Below, one piece after another: positions 48,401 through 61,700 of a DNA stretch of 64,000 nucleotides (its first letter is position 1; each line of letters begins with the position of its first letter). Under the pieces are notes generated by a model. It was not told where the DNA came from. It saw only the letters and a list, made by a program, of their open reading frames with translations, and did no database searches. The stretch lies in assembly GCF_037975245.1 (NCBI RefSeq), contig NC_092567.1, forward strand, positions 24,916,876 to 24,980,875, read 5' to 3'. The stretch comes from Apostichopus japonicus (Eukaryota; Echinodermata; Holothuroidea; Aspidochirotida; Stichopodidae). The translations under genes and the position numbers were made by a program.

Positions 48401-51400
48401 TGGCAATAATCCATGCCTCTGGTAGACATGGCTTTGATAAATTGATATTCATTTTCACCTTGTTCAGCGGTGGGAATACACAGGAGTATACAGCAGATGA
48501 AATCTTTGTGAAAACATGCTTTTCCCAGAGGGTTGTGCATGAATTGAAAGATTTGATTGAGTCAGTTGTGCTATTTGAAACTTTCAATGGGTTTGAGAAT
48601 CCATATATATTTATTTTATGCATTGCAACAGGAATATTATTAGCATCCTGTGCTAAACTTTCCTTCATATGGTCCCAGATGATGACTGTTTATTCCTCCT
48701 GATCCTTTCTTCAACTAAGCAAACCAACCTAATACAAAATAGCTCACAAAATATTATCTCTTGAAATGTTTATCAATGTGCAATTATCTGTCCCCTCACC
48801 TTCCCCCAAGGTGAGTCCCAAGTCGGTTCTCCCGGTTTTGCGGCCTTCCAAAGGGCAAAGTCATTGGCAGATTTCTTTTCGCTAAGTTGATCCTGGGATA
48901 TACTGAGGTCTCCTTCGCCTTCTTTCAGAGCAGCCTCATCACCGAACGCTTCAGGAACAAGTTTGGCATAACTGTGCTTTTCTTCCGAGTCAAACTTTGA
49001 GGTCATGAAATAAACAGAACCATTCGCTTCATATCTGTATTTTGGAAGAAAACAGAATTCCAAATGTATATCTATTAAAAGTTAAGAAATTGTTTGACGA
49101 TTGGTAAACCAAAAACTATTGAACATCAAATACTTACGCAAAGCCATTGTCGATGATCTTCTGAATAAATTCCACAACCTCGGGAACATATTCGCTGACT
49201 CTGGTCAAAACATCTGCTGGCATTACCTGCAACAACAACAGCAAAAAAAAGGACTCAGATAACAAGCATTTTTTTTATTACTGCAGAATATGTTGCCTTG
49301 AAAGATTATTTACAATTAAGTTGATTAATTATTAGAAGGTTCATAATCATAGAAACTTACATTAAGAGAGGCCATGTCTTTGTGATATTCTTCCTCAAAA
49401 TGTTTTGTAAGAGCTGAATAAATGGCTTTATCGGTGACCTCACTTCCTCTTTTCAAGTCTAGCCAATCAGCCATTGGATCTTTGCCATCTTTGATTACGG
49501 TCTGCAAAAATAAAAAAAATCACAAAGAATATTAAGCAATTTGTGGAGAGTAGAGAAATTATGGGCAAGTTGTAAGTTCAAACCAGTGACCATAGATATA
49601 TAAGTCCTATCTGCTATGCTTTCAGTGATCCCTATATAGCCACTTCATTGGTGGAGATCTGGCCAATCAGAAGCCACCGTACCTTGCATGTACCAGGAAT
49701 CACACATCCTAGGTTCATTTGTGATATATAATCATGGTAGTATGAAAACATTGAAAAAGCAACAAAAGTATTAGTGTGGTATTATGTGAAATGAAGATGT
49801 TTGTGCACAATACTATTTCAAGGCAGACCAGGGCTGAATAAATCAAGTATTCTATTTATAATACTAATCATTTTAATTCAAACTTTCTCAAGTTTTTAGG
49901 CTTATGTATTAATTTTATGAACACAGGTTGTTAGAATATTTTTCAAAATGCTTACTGGTTGTCTCTGGAACAACAACTGGACGTCCTTTCTTTGTTTTTC
50001 AAATAGCAAAAATGGTTTTCCAGTTTGAAGAATAATGTGTAATGAAAGCTGTGGCTGAATGCACATATGACTATTCTTGGTTCTATTCGATAAAGGTCAG
50101 GAACTGTTCGGACTGTCAGTTCAAGTGCTAAAAAGCATGATAGAGAGCACAGTATAGAGTGGTATTAGCATTACGATACTGTCAAAACTAACTAGACATG
50201 CTTATAAAATGTTGCATATTCATGATATCTTCCTGCTATCATTGGCTCAGCCAGTTGGGACAATTCCCTAATGCTAATACCTCTCTAAACGTACTCCAAT
50301 ATCATGCTCTCAAAGCACTGGTATTGACGGTATAAATAGTTCCTAACCTTGATCTGATAGAAACATGATATTCATATTGCTCGTACTGACAATACGAGTG
50401 CTCTGAAGCGGGATATGACACTACAGTATAGAATAACTTGTCCAAACTGGGTGATTGGATTAGTATATGTTACCGACAGTTTAGTTTGGTTTACATATTA
50501 ATTTTATTTTTTACCATAGCAATGTGGCAATTGCTGTTGCATATTCATGATATCTGTAGTTTATTAAACCAAAACTAAACTAAACATTAAGTAAATAATC
50601 TGGTTGTCCTTTAGAGAACCTCACATTATAGCCTTGGTTGTCTGACAAAAAAATTATGAAACTTGAAAAGTGCAAAGAATTTTTTTGATAAAACAGAATT
50701 CAAGACAATGACCTAAGGGTTACAAATCCTGTGTTCCATAAACTGAGCTATCCATCCTTTAAGTGGTGGTGATTCTTTAATTGATGGTGATCATTTAATT
50801 AATGCTGATCCCTACATTGCCATTACTTTGCTGATGGCTCCAGAAATCATAATACCTTCAAAGTAATGCATTCCATACTGTGTAACCATAGTCTACTTAA
50901 TATGTATGAAAAACTGCTTGGTGTAATGTGGATTTTCTGTGTTTAAAAGTATTTCATTCTAACCTCCATTACAGCTCTGATCTTGTCTCCTCCTTTACTA
51001 TCTTTCACAGCTAGCTTCAAGTTTTCTAGACAAGCTTGAGCCTTTGACAGAAACTTCTTGTACATTTCCAACTTTTCAGGACTGGTTTCAGCTGCCATCT
51101 TTGCATCAAAGAGCTACAGTATTAGACAAAATTTAAGAAAAAGAGAACAAGGTTGGAAAACAATATAAAATTAACAATGAAAAAAGGACCATCAGTTAGT
51201 ATTTAAAAAATCTACCAGGAATTGAGACCAATATTTAAATCGAAGGTATCCTGGCTTCACTGCCAGAGTTAATTTACATTAAGTAGTGGGGAAAGTTTTA
51301 TGTACACCTTCACATTTATTTTGCACTTTTCTTGCTCTGTGCAATTCAATTTTCAAGAATCAGATTGAAGATTATTATAAAATATATATTTATATATTGA

Positions 51401-54400
51401 ATACACAATATAACACATATTATAGTATAAATATATATTATATTACTTACATATATATTACATAAGTATATATATATATAAATATATACCCCTAACCTTA
51501 ACCATTAGCATGCACACTCACACACATCAACATGACCACACAGACTCCTTTTTGCCTTCTGCCGGAAATTAGACACTGGTTTCAATGAAACATTCCAAAT
51601 TACATGAAATAAATATGAGTTGCACTTTTGTATAGGAAAAAGTAATAACAAAACTTCTTCATGAGCATATATCTCTCAAAGATCTCTTTAATACTTATCA
51701 ACAGTTAAGTATCTCCATTCAGCTGTTTGTGGTTTTATATCTTACATATATCCCAAATATACTCTCAAATATCTCTCAAATATACTCTCAAATATCTCTC
51801 AAATATACTTTCAAATATCTCTTTAATACTTATTTACAGTTAAGTCTCTACATTCAGCTGTTTTTTGGTTTTATATCTCAATAGCATCCCCTATATACAA
51901 CAGCTCAGACAGCTTTCGTACTGATTGCATCAAGAAAAAAATTTTGGCGACAATTTCTGTGAAAGCAGATTCCCAAGGGATTAGTTACGATAAGCTGTAG
52001 GAGACTAACAAGTTAACGAATCCATTATAATAACAGATGTTCCTCATGGTACACCAGAATAATAAGAAATGATTTTAAACTTATTCCCACAAATGTAAAG
52101 CTTGATTCAGCTTCAGCTTGGCCAAAAGCCTGATTAAGACGATGAAGGGATGAAGAAAAGAAGTAGAAGATGAGCAAAAGATTTGAGAGAAGATAATTGA
52201 AGAAATAGCTCCGAGATATCTGTATAAAATGATAGCTGAAAATGATTTATAACTACAAACCTTTAGGGCTTCGTTCATGCTGGATATTACTTCATTGGGA
52301 CACTTCATTTCCTGGGAATATTTCTCGAGAAGATAATTGGTTCGGGCTCGTTTGATGATTTTGTCGTCGATGTCTGTCACGTTCATGACGTACAAGACAT
52401 CGTAGTTGAAATAATGAGTAAGAACCCGCCGTAGAATGTCGAAGGAGATGTATGATCTAGTGTGGGAAGAGAAATTGTTGACTCATTAATGCTAAGGAGA
52501 AGCAAATGTGGTAAAATGTTTCTTGGGGTGATGTCAAAATCTGTCTTTAAATGGTCTTACTTAATAATTCAAAGAAGGGCTCTGTATTTGAGAGGTTAAT
52601 ATATTGCTTAGATGATTAAAAACAAAAGTTTAGTATGGTTGAGATATCATATTTCTCAACCATACTATGTTTGTATATGTATGTATTTGTTTACATGTAT
52701 GCACTAGATAATTATAAAAAGGAATTTGATACTATTTACAGTTATCAAAGCGTTAGCCATGAATCTGTTAACAAAATACTGATCTGCTGCAAAATGCCTA
52801 ATAATTTTGATCCTAATAGAATCTTCTCCAGAGACAAACTGAAAGCAAAAATGGACTAAGCTATGGCACATTTAATGACAGAGACAGTGTACAATTAGAC
52901 AAAACAAAGGGCAGTGAGATAAAAGGGCTGAGGAGATAAAAGTCTGTTCAGACTTTAAAGATTGTATCAAACAGTATCTGGGGACTGAAGTCAAGACACA
53001 TCATCACTCAAACTACTGTTTATTGTTTTAAAGCAAATTTTCTCTTCAATTGATTTTTTCTTTTAATTTTTTTTATAATTCATTTATTTTTTTATCCCTA
53101 ATTGTGTACAATGGGAAAGGAAGCCTCCTTTAAAGTCTTAAAAAGACATAACAAGGTAGGAGACTCCCTGGTAGAAAAGAAAAGAAATATGTACAAATAT
53201 ATATAATACAGTATATAGGTAAAGATTAAATATACAGTAATTATAATATCCTGATGATGCTGAGATGGATACGTGAATAGATTATATAATACTAGTATGA
53301 ATTAATGAATTGATGATATATCCTGTTAACGAAGAACAAAACATTAGTATGCTTGACTCAATACTAATCAAGCATCTACTGCCATCCTAATTTCATGTTT
53401 CCCTCCCTCCCTTGTATGTGATTTTGTTTAATTAATTAATATCTCTTCAATCTCTGTGAATAATTGGTTAGGAAAGGGAAAGATAAGTTCACAGCTTCTA
53501 TGATAGTAGTTTTAGCCAGGAGGGTTAACTGGGGGGATGACTTTTTATTCAGTAGTGTACAGAGTAAACTTAGAAGATTCTTTATCCTCCTAGTTGTTTT
53601 ATTCACCTTACAGTCTATAAAAACAACAATGAGCATGCTGCAAGATTGTAGCCTAACACACTCACACAGTGTTGACTGAACTTGTTGAAAGTATGGGGAA
53701 ATATACAGGGTGATGCTCATCTGAAACATGGTGGGTTGGTCTAAAAACACATGAGTGGGTCTAAAACTCATGAGTGGGTCTAAAAAACACATGAGTGGGT
53801 CTAAAAACACATGAGTGGGTCTAAAAACACATGAGTGGGTCTAAAACTCATTGCCAGCTTTTCTTCAGATGAGTACGATAGGTGAAACTTTTTATAAACT
53901 CGTTTTAAAAGAGAAATGTTTATTCTAATTACTTTAACTTGTTTATATTAAACTTAAAAGTCAACCGAACAGCCTAGAAGGTCAAACAAAGGTCAACAAA
54001 GCATTTTTTTTATAGCTACCCACATCTATAGCATTCCTCTAAACTAAGACATTTAATTGTCTAATTTTACACTACTCCATGTCCTGACAATAATTTGGGG
54101 TCAACCCTCCCCATCCCCCCTCACATAAAAGTACTTCTGAATGCTTAGTAATATTAGCACACTGAAATTGCAGTCAACACTGTCGACCTATCTGTACTCA
54201 ACCTGAGCAGCTTTGAATTTACACAAAAATAAGACACTTATTTCACCCTATAGCCCCTCCTAAATCAAGGACTACAGAAAAATCAGTGCCATGGCTTAGT
54301 GGATAAAGGCAGTGGAATAAGAAGTATTGAACCTAGTTTCACTGAAGTAGTAGGTTAGAGCCCAAGCCTGCATTTAGTAAGGTGGACTTTTCATAGATCT

Positions 54401-57400
54401 CTTAGTGGGTAAAGGCAGTGGCATTAGAAGCACTGAACCCAGTTTCACTGAGGTAGTAAGTTAGAGCCCAAGCCTGCAATAGTAAAGTGGGCTTTTCATC
54501 CACAGTTTTTCCTCCTGAAATATTCTTCCACAAAAAACAATCTAAAATGAGGTAATGGTGTAAATTGGATGAAATCAACGTGAAGCATGTAAGCTTGGTA
54601 GCCATTGGGCTTTTCCCACATGCACATGTTGTAAAATAACAGCATTCCAAACCAATATTACTATAGGCACATTTCTTTGATATTTCTTGATAGCTTCTCA
54701 AGCCAAGGACACACCATCATAAAGTATTGTGATTAGAAATTGATGAGTATGATATCACCCCCAAGTCTAAGGCTTAACTAATAGAAAGATTTATAAAAAG
54801 CATAAATTTTACTTTCCCTGAGGACAAACAAGGGAGAAAGATCTATAAAGAGTACAAGTGCATGAGTTTTTACTTTCTCTGAGTACAAACAATGGAGAGA
54901 TATTCTATTTAAGTACAATTACAGACTCATGTACTTCAGCTCTGACATTAAGTTCCCTACCTTGCATGGCCCATATGAGAAGAATCATACACTGTGGGAC
55001 CACAGCTATACCACTTGACTTGTTTTCCGTTTTGAGGTATGAAGACTTCTTTGCTCCTTGTCAGACTGTTGTAAAGTCTGAGCTTAGGTTCATCGCATCC
55101 ATCTGGAGCAGTCCAGGGAGGTTGACTTCTCTTTGTATCTGTTAAAATTGTGTGAAATATCGGGATAAAATTTCAATGAGAAAAATGGCAGAGGATATGA
55201 AAATGTTATGTTATATGTACCAGACATGTCACTCCAGTCATAGTGAAAAAATTATGGGTCAAATTTAAAATGTATACTTCCTATCAATGTACGTGTGATG
55301 TAGCATAATATTAAGTTATGCTGTGAACTCTCCAAGTGAAGTAAGCTGTGCAGTACTGTATACTGGTCAATGTAACTCCTGTGTGATTAAGATTTTGTGC
55401 TATTTCATAATAAGATCTGTACAGTTATTTTATTGTACTATTTGACACATTCATTTCAATACAAATATAAATGCATATTACCAAAGAGCTGAAGCCTTCC
55501 AAACATACAAATCAACATTCCATATAAAATGAATAATCCACAACAACGACAACTGAAAAAATGAGCCAATGAACACACCAAGCCACCAAGCAATTTGCAA
55601 GCCAACTTGCAGAGTAATGTCTTGTATAGATGTCTTGTATTGGACTAGAATGTTATGTTGAAACCTCAAGATTGAGACTTTCCTCTCATTTCTTCCAGTG
55701 ATTCATACAATCCTTGCTTTAAGACATTAATGTTTTGTAAAGATTGCAAAACATCTCTTTTGACAACTATCAACAAATTATAAATAGGCCTACAGACCTT
55801 GGCTAGCCCTAAACCTAGTTTAGGCCTACATACCTAGCCTAGTCTAGACCTGTTGTGTGTTCAAAACTTTAGGTATATTTGATGGTGAAAGAATGTTTGG
55901 TAAACCAAACAATATTTTAAGTCTACAGAAAATCGTTTCTTGACTGTCTCTTAGACAGTCAGTACATGACAAACTTAGAGATGGTTGTGGCTGTTTATGC
56001 TTTGGTCATTATAATGAGCACTGTGTGTTTGCTTATATTCACCTGATCACAGTCTGAGCTGAAGCTGAGAGACTCTGAATCAAGTCGTACAGTTCTAGTA
56101 TTTGTGTCTATTCATCCCATCTAACAGTCAAACCACGCTACCTGTAAGTGTTAATTTGTTATATTTTGTGTAGTGCTTTTTTTCAATGACCTCAAGAAGT
56201 TGTATATTTTGTTCTAGGCTATATACTTCTAAGCACTTGGAGGGGATATGGCCCTGAGGTCCTTGAAGACGATATGGGAACGTTTGCTCCCCTCCCTTCT
56301 CCTTTGACTCAGTACTCCAAAAAGTAAAATTTAACTTAAAGCAGGAAATATCATTAAAGCCTCTTTTCAGGTTGAAGGAAGCTACAGCCACCTATCTCAA
56401 TCTTTCCCTTGAAAGTTTGTCTATGTAATACAGGTATCCAGTCAAAACGTCCCTTTACCTAAACGTCCCGGCTTTTTTAAGACCAAAACGTCCCCGCTTT
56501 TTACCAAAACGTCCCCGCAGTCAAAACGTCCCCGTGAGTCAAAACGTCCCCGCTTTTATAATCAGTTGGAATGCAAGTGTGGATGTTTTTAGTTCAAATC
56601 AAATCAAAGAGTAAGGATAAGTATAGTTTAGGTTGAAAACACAGTTTTTAGGAGTGGGAATTGATTGTTATGAGGGCGGAAACATTTTTGAGTATCATTT
56701 TTGAGTAAAACATGTAACGTTACCACACTACAGGTAATCGAACGATATATTCTATACTTCAAAATGTCAAATATCAACAGGGGCACGAACCCGTGACAAA
56801 ATTTTACTTCGTAAAAATAAACGATAAGTGATTTCACTCAATTAAAAATATATTGAATAGTATACGCATCCAAATTCTTTTTGAATTCCTCTTGTATAAT
56901 ATTTTTTGTTTTCCTTAATTCGTTAATTCACTGAAAAACATATAGCGTATACCTTTTTCATACCAAATATAATTAAACGATATAGTCCTTCATGATTTAT
57001 TTAGCGCCTGTAATGCAACCTGCTTGCCGATAACTTAGCCAAATTATAACTTAAAATTAATAAATATTCACAACTGTGAATGAATGTGATAGACGAGGAC
57101 ATTTTGACTTACGGGGCGATTTGACCAAAACGGGTACGTTTTGGTATGGGGACGTTTTGGTAACGGGACGTTTTGACTGGTAAGCGCACCACAATACTCT
57201 TATTATTGTTTATTTCCTGCAATGTCGGAGGTATTTTGAGCTAAAATTTTCTTTGTACAGCATGACAATCCATTTAGTGTAATAATGCTCCTTTTTTGAG
57301 AAGTACCCCTTTTAAAATTCTTCCAATTTAAGCCAATTGCTACGTTAGCCTAAGTTAGGCAAAGGTGTAACGTTAGTTTACAAACATTACTACCGATGGG

Positions 57401-57496
57401 CTAGGCCTAGCCCACAGCTGTTATTTATGTTTGTGTATTGTTAGCAAAAGTATGGTCTTTATTTTACATGTGAGGTTTCTACTTACTATCACTCAT
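39419..57496 (-). CDS. CARS1: Cysteinyl-tRNA synthetase, cytoplasmic type, 16 exons, 737 aa
   Basis: Exons on the minus strand: 57496-57487, 55138-54961, 52456-52261, 51113-50964, 49501-49361, 49226-49138, 49034-48800, 48004-47876, 46404-46171, 45001-44901, 44402-44213, 43477-43412, 42939-42858, 42245-42097, 40882-40739 and 39538-39419 (stop TAG); total 2,214 nt, phases consistent. It charges tRNA-Cys with cysteine in the cytosol. The class I HIGH motif is HMGH (58-61) and the KMSKS loop is intact (400-404). Expected zinc ligands are C49 (WYSCGPT), C342 (GWHIECS), H367 and E371 ([12 protein letters not shown]). The C-terminus has a charged helical [16 protein letters not shown] region and PPSEMF...KYSKFD, as in animal CARS1 (human 748 aa). 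The first coding exon is only 10 nt (MSD plus one base). Head-to-head with the nuclease gene at 58751. Confidence 0.96.
40465..40560 (-). repeat. tRNA-like SINE head (degenerate)
   Basis: Read on the minus strand: GCTGTGGCCGAGTGGATATA (A-box-like) followed by GGGTTCGAAACCCGGCC (B-box-like). It looks like a Ser/Leu-type tRNA head but lacks a proper cloverleaf and 3' structure. It lies in a CARS1 intron. A SINE or tRNA pseudogene is more likely than a functional tRNA. Confidence 0.5.
41583..41725 (+). mobile_element. Penelope-like terminal fragment with hammerhead-like core
   Basis: CTGAAGA (41659-41665) is followed by stem GATCCT-GCT-AGGATC (67-81) and GAAACGTC. This is the arrangement of a hammerhead ribozyme core (CUGANGA, stem II, GAAA), except for one extra A before the stem. 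Such motifs are known in Penelope-like retroelement repeats. The region around it (CTGTTAGCAAACTGCTTATCC) recurs, inverted, at about 62560-62900. Confidence 0.55.
42427..42792 (-). mobile_element. TTAA-flanked MITE, copy 2 (CARS1 intron)
   Basis: The reverse-oriented partner of the element at 19938-20314, 366 bp, with TTAA at both ends and the same inverted termini (TTAAAGGGTGTGAAGAC at the left). It lies between CARS1 exons 42939-42858 and 42245-42097, only 66 bases from the donor at 42858. Confidence 0.8.
43935..44205. repeat. Minisatellite, 16-18 bp units
   Basis: About 15 variant copies of GTTCACTGTGACTGAC. It ends only about eight bases from the donor of CARS1 exon 44402-44213, so array growth could affect that splice site. 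Confidence 0.95.
45129..45520 (+). repeat. tRNA-derived SINE, near full length
   Basis: The head has an A-box (TGGTCAAGTGGTTAAGGC) and a perfect B-box (GGTTCGAGCCC, 45185-45195). A long body follows, ending GTAGGGTGGATATGTGCGCAC and a (TTA)n tail near 45502-45519. It lies in a CARS1 intron, antisense to the gene. Related, more degraded copies lie at 61257-61560 and 61765-62085. Confidence 0.85.
47035..47440. repeat. ACTATATACTATAATGATACTATA-type minisatellite
   Basis: Dense imperfect repeats of ACTATATACT and TATAATGATACTATAA in a CARS1 intron; AT content is extreme. Confidence 0.9.
47643..47815. repeat. Minisatellite, ~25-bp units
   Basis: About six copies of a unit like ACACAGGAAATACAAGATAT plus TACAGG, ending about 60 bases before the donor of CARS1 exon 48004-47876. 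Confidence 0.9.
50080..50460. repeat. Interspersed repeat, direct and inverted copies
   Basis: A direct copy (GGTCAGGAACTGTTCGGACT, then CAGTATAGAGTGGTATTAGC) and an inverted copy (GCTAATACCTCTCTAAACGT through GGTATAAATAGTTCCTAACC) of the family seen at 11222-11405, followed by a third partial copy near 50385-50430. Confidence 0.65.
53737..53850. repeat. Minisatellite, ~20-25 bp units
   Basis: Five to six copies of GTCTAAAAACACATGAGTGG, two of them shortened, in a CARS1 intron. Confidence 0.9.
54291..54480 (+). repeat. Tandem pair of tRNA-like SINE heads
   Basis: Two ~108-base copies each with GTGGATAAAGGCAGTGG-like A-box and AGGTTAGAGCCCAAGCC or close variant as B-box. Neither forms a convincing tRNA, so this is a duplicated SINE head. 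Confidence 0.6.
56438..57180. mobile_element. MITE with ACGTCCCC subterminal repeats in CARS1 intron 1
   Basis: CCAGTCAAAACGTCCC at the left is mirrored by GGGACGTTTTGACTGG at the right, with the inverted similarity continuing to about 38 bases. The word AAAACGTCCC(C/G) is repeated five to six times inside the left end and three inverted times inside the right. About 743 bp, AT-rich centre, no transposase. The target duplication is at most a TA and is not certain. Confidence 0.8.
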
Positions 57497-58750
57497 GTCG
57501 CCCGTAATCGTAGACAGAGTTTCAAAAGCACACGGTGACTGGGAATGGAAACCTTGGTAAAAGGTTGACCTTCCTATTTCTTCTTAAATTAACCTACTGT
57601 ACTTCGATTTTCCGTTCCCAGGTACTAAAGAACGTAGCAAAGACTAGATACACGACACCAAATGTTATGCCGAAGCTAGCGCGCTTCTATTTCTGCAATT
57701 GGGCTTAATGGCCCATTTATTTTGATATGGACTAGTGTGTAAAAATCGTACACTGCAGAAATAATGCAGCACAGTGACAAAATGATGAACGTAGCTGATA
57801 GCTAACTTCAACGCGGGCATAAATGAGGCGATCGCACACGGTGCATTACCACAACAGAAATGACGAAATACCGGAAGCGAGTTTCACAGCAATCATGGGT
57901 GCAATAATCAGAAACGAAACCCATACTCTTCGATACTCACAGTTCACGTAACACAGGCTTTTTCGCATTGCTCATTTAATTTCCAACAAGTTTCACAATT
58001 ATTCCAAGTTTGGTAATTTATGACGTATACATTTTCTACTTTTTTCGTAAATTAAGTAAATAATCCCATTTTTTTTGTTACTGATATATTGTGTCAAGGC
58101 CTAGCTATATACAGTGGGCTATCTGTAGACTAGGCTAAGCCACGGAACTGGTTGGGGTAGGCTACGTCTAGTGTCATGAATTATTATATTAAGTTAATTT
58201 TTCCCACTTTGTCCTTTTAAGTCACCATAAAGATAACATTTGCGTTAATGGCACTGCTATTGACAGAAAAGGAAAAATTCCTGTAGAAACTGTAGAGCAA
58301 GGCTTTTCAATTTCAGTGGTCTTTGAAATTAAACCAAGAACCATTTCAGATTGTGGAAGGATCACTCACAGTTTGACAAAAACTACATGAACCTTTGTCA
58401 AGGAAAATACAACTTTCCCATTGATTTGAAAGTATCTGCTCCATGCAACATGCTGTGATGACTGTAAATTATGTATGACTACAGAACATACTATGACTAG
58501 CAGCTGCAACTACAAGAGGAAATAATTACAAACTGATTTCCAACCATTTTTAACCATGTTCCTCATTTTGTTTACGTAGATGGCACATAGGGAGAAAAGG
58601 CTAGTGACAAGAGGTCATTTTGGGTATATTGGTCCTGGCACTCTGAAATTTTGTTTTTGTCACAAAAGTTGTTAATAACTTACTTCATTTACCCTCTTTT
58701 TTTTGCACAGAAATTGTTTGATCTAAGAAACATTGTGAATGATATCAACA
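57497..58750. promoter_or_regulatory. Divergent promoter region between CARS1 and the nuclease gene
   Basis: CARS1 runs left and the nuclease gene runs right from here. CCGGAAG at 57871-57877 in ACCGGAAGC context is a consensus ETS/GABPA site, common in TATA-less bidirectional promoters. GC is locally higher around 57650-57900. An acceptor (TTTTTTTTGCACAG, ending 58710) shows that the nuclease mRNA has at least one upstream non-coding exon; its position is not determined. Confidence 0.45.
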
Positions 58751-61700
58751 ATGGCTGCCTGCTTGCAGAGGGACTGGCAAAGCAGGGATTGTAATTCTGT
58801 CAACACCAGTCAAGAAATCTCAGTCGTGTCCTACAACATCCTTGCTGAGTGTAATTTTGATGATCTCACATATCCTTTCTGCCCGTCTGGGCATCGAGGT
58901 ACATATGAAAGGCATCCGAAACTCATGATGGAATTGAAACATCATAAGGAGGCAGATATTATATGTTTGCAAGAGGTAAAATCCTCCAGTGAGGCATTAC
59001 TTGATGTGTGATTGTAAATTGTGGAAAATTTATTACACAGAATTGTGTGAAATACATTAACATTTAATTGACCATTCAAACAATTATTTCATTTGAAGAG
59101 CTAATAGTCTGCATGTTAAACTAGGTACTCCATCCAATTTTGTTGATGAGCCTATATGATTAATAAAAGGGTGAAGGGTCACTGATGGAAGTTTACTTTA
59201 GCTGTCCCTAACATGTCAAGTTAAAGTTTGTGGCAAAAGTCATAATGTTGGGCTAACTTTTTTTTCTTTTCTGATGAATTGGATATTATTTTAAGTAATA
59301 TTTAAACATCTTAGGGAGATGATTGTCTACATTAGATGTGAACCAAGACTCCTGAAGTCAAGCTACTTTCAGGGCATAATTCAATCCATTGTGTAAAATA
59401 TATGTAAAATATGTAAAATATTTAGACCCTACAAATTAAATGACAAAAAGGAGAAAATATTTGAGAGACTAGTTACATTATTTTTGCCAAATTGAGAAAT
59501 AAATTTAGTTGTTTGTGAAACATCATTGTTTTTGGCACTTTTCTTAAGTAAAAGAGAAACTTTACTTTAACAAGAATAGCAGGTGAGTTTCAGAAAAGCT
59601 TGTGATATAAAAATTATCTTTGATATTTTCTTTCATTGCTTTAATATATATATATTCTTTACTAGATCTGTTAAAATGTTTTATTTTTCTCTTATAGGTT
59701 GAAACTAACTACTTTCATGATGTTTTGAAACCTGCATTGAAAAGTTTTGGTTTTGATGGACATTACTTCTCTAAATATAATGAGAAGGAGGAAGGAACAG
59801 CTACGTTTATCAAACTTTCATCCATGGAGCTTATTCATCATCAGAATTTTATCTTCAAAGATCTGCTAGAACAGGTAAACAGAATGTGAAGTAATATTAC
59901 ACACTTTCAGAAAAAAGATTGGGCCGGAGAGGTATTAGTGATTCTTCAAAACCATATTTCCATATCGTTGTGACCGGTAACTTGTAAATATATTTATATG
60001 TCGGATTGAACCGGTAAACAGAATGTGACATTAATATTTCACCCCATCGGAAAAATGAAAGGGAGACAAATGTATTGTAGTTTTCTGCCAAATAAAGGAA
60101 CTCTAATCTATCCTGAAACAGTTTGAAACAACCGTGACCATGTGGCTCGATATATTTATAGGACATCAGCACTAGTGCCAAATGATGTAGCTTACTAACA
60201 TTGTGGAAAACTCCCCAATAGTAAATACTTCAAACTGTTTTTGTTATGACTGAGGTATAACATACAGGCTTTGTCATGACTGGGGTACAACGTACAGGTT
60301 TTGTTGTACCTAATGCAGCATGTCAAATATTTCGATTAATAAATAAATAGAAAAAACTCAGTAGGGTCATTTCTTAATGGAATCCCTCAGACATATATCT
60401 TAATTAAATCATAAACATTGGGTTAATAACAACATAAATTAATTGTATGCTAGATCATTTACTTATTAGAAATACCTGAAAGGTAAACTTAATACTTCCT
60501 CTGGGTTTGTTGCCTCATCTGGTTGAACTCTGATTGTCAAAAAGTCTTAATTGTTCAAACCCATGCTCCATTCCCCACCCCTCCCCCCCCCCATTCCCAG
60601 TCCCTTCTTATCTTTATATTTCATGTTTAACCAAATTAAGGCGAAAACAAGTAATTCTGTTCATTATTAACTCTAGAATTAGTTTTTATCAGTATTATTT
60701 GTTTCTGTATTACTACTTTAAAGATAATTTTTTCTTTTGCTGCGGGTGATATATAGGCTGCAAGAAGAGATGTGGATATCTGGAGGCAAGAGGCGGTGAT
60801 AGATAGGTGCAACCAGTCATCAGTTGGGATGATTTCAACATTGAAGCACATACCCACCGGCAGAGAGATATGTGTCATGAATATTCATCTACTCTGGAAG
60901 ACAAAGGAATACCTTGATATTAACACATTACAGGTTTTTACATGGTTTAATATGGTTTAATTATTCCAGCCCAGCCCAACCCCACCATCACACCCCACCC
61001 CCTCCCCCATCTTCAAAGTGTTTTTCTCTGGTCCAGAAATAGGGTACAAATTAAACCTTTCAAATTCTAGAGTTCTGGAGTAAAGTAGAGTAAAAATTGT
61101 GACACTGAAATTATGGAGTAAAGATTGGCAGAATTACAGATTACAGATATGGCCAGTGAAATTACAGCTAAAATAACATTTGATATTTTTTTGTCAAAAT
61201 TAAAGGCTTGCAGTCTTGTACAAGACCAAACGCTTCCCACACAACTTTACAACAGTTACCCCCCCCCCCCCCGGTCATTGGTAACTTTTCACACCCACAC
61301 ACCAAAGTGTGCACAAATCATCCTGGTGCACTGCAGTGCGCCACACTGTGTCCACTGGGGGACTTCCCATAGAGTGCAGCTACAAACTAGCACATGGAAC
61401 TATATTTACAACTTCCCTCGCATGTCCCCATATATACACCGGGTTGAAGAGAGGCAATGGATATAAAGTGCCTTGCCCAAGGACACAATGTATTGTTATG
61501 GCCAGGACTGGAACCTAAACTACTTAGGTGGCCTTGACGATAATGTGCTCTTTTCTTTTTTTTTAATTTTATAGGCTGCTGCTGCTGTTCGTAAGCTGAC
61601 AGAGGCAGCAGGTGGCAAGAGAGGAATAATTCTATGTGGGGACTTTAACCACACCCCTCAGCAACCTGGCTATGATGTCATAGCCAATGGAAGTGTTAGT

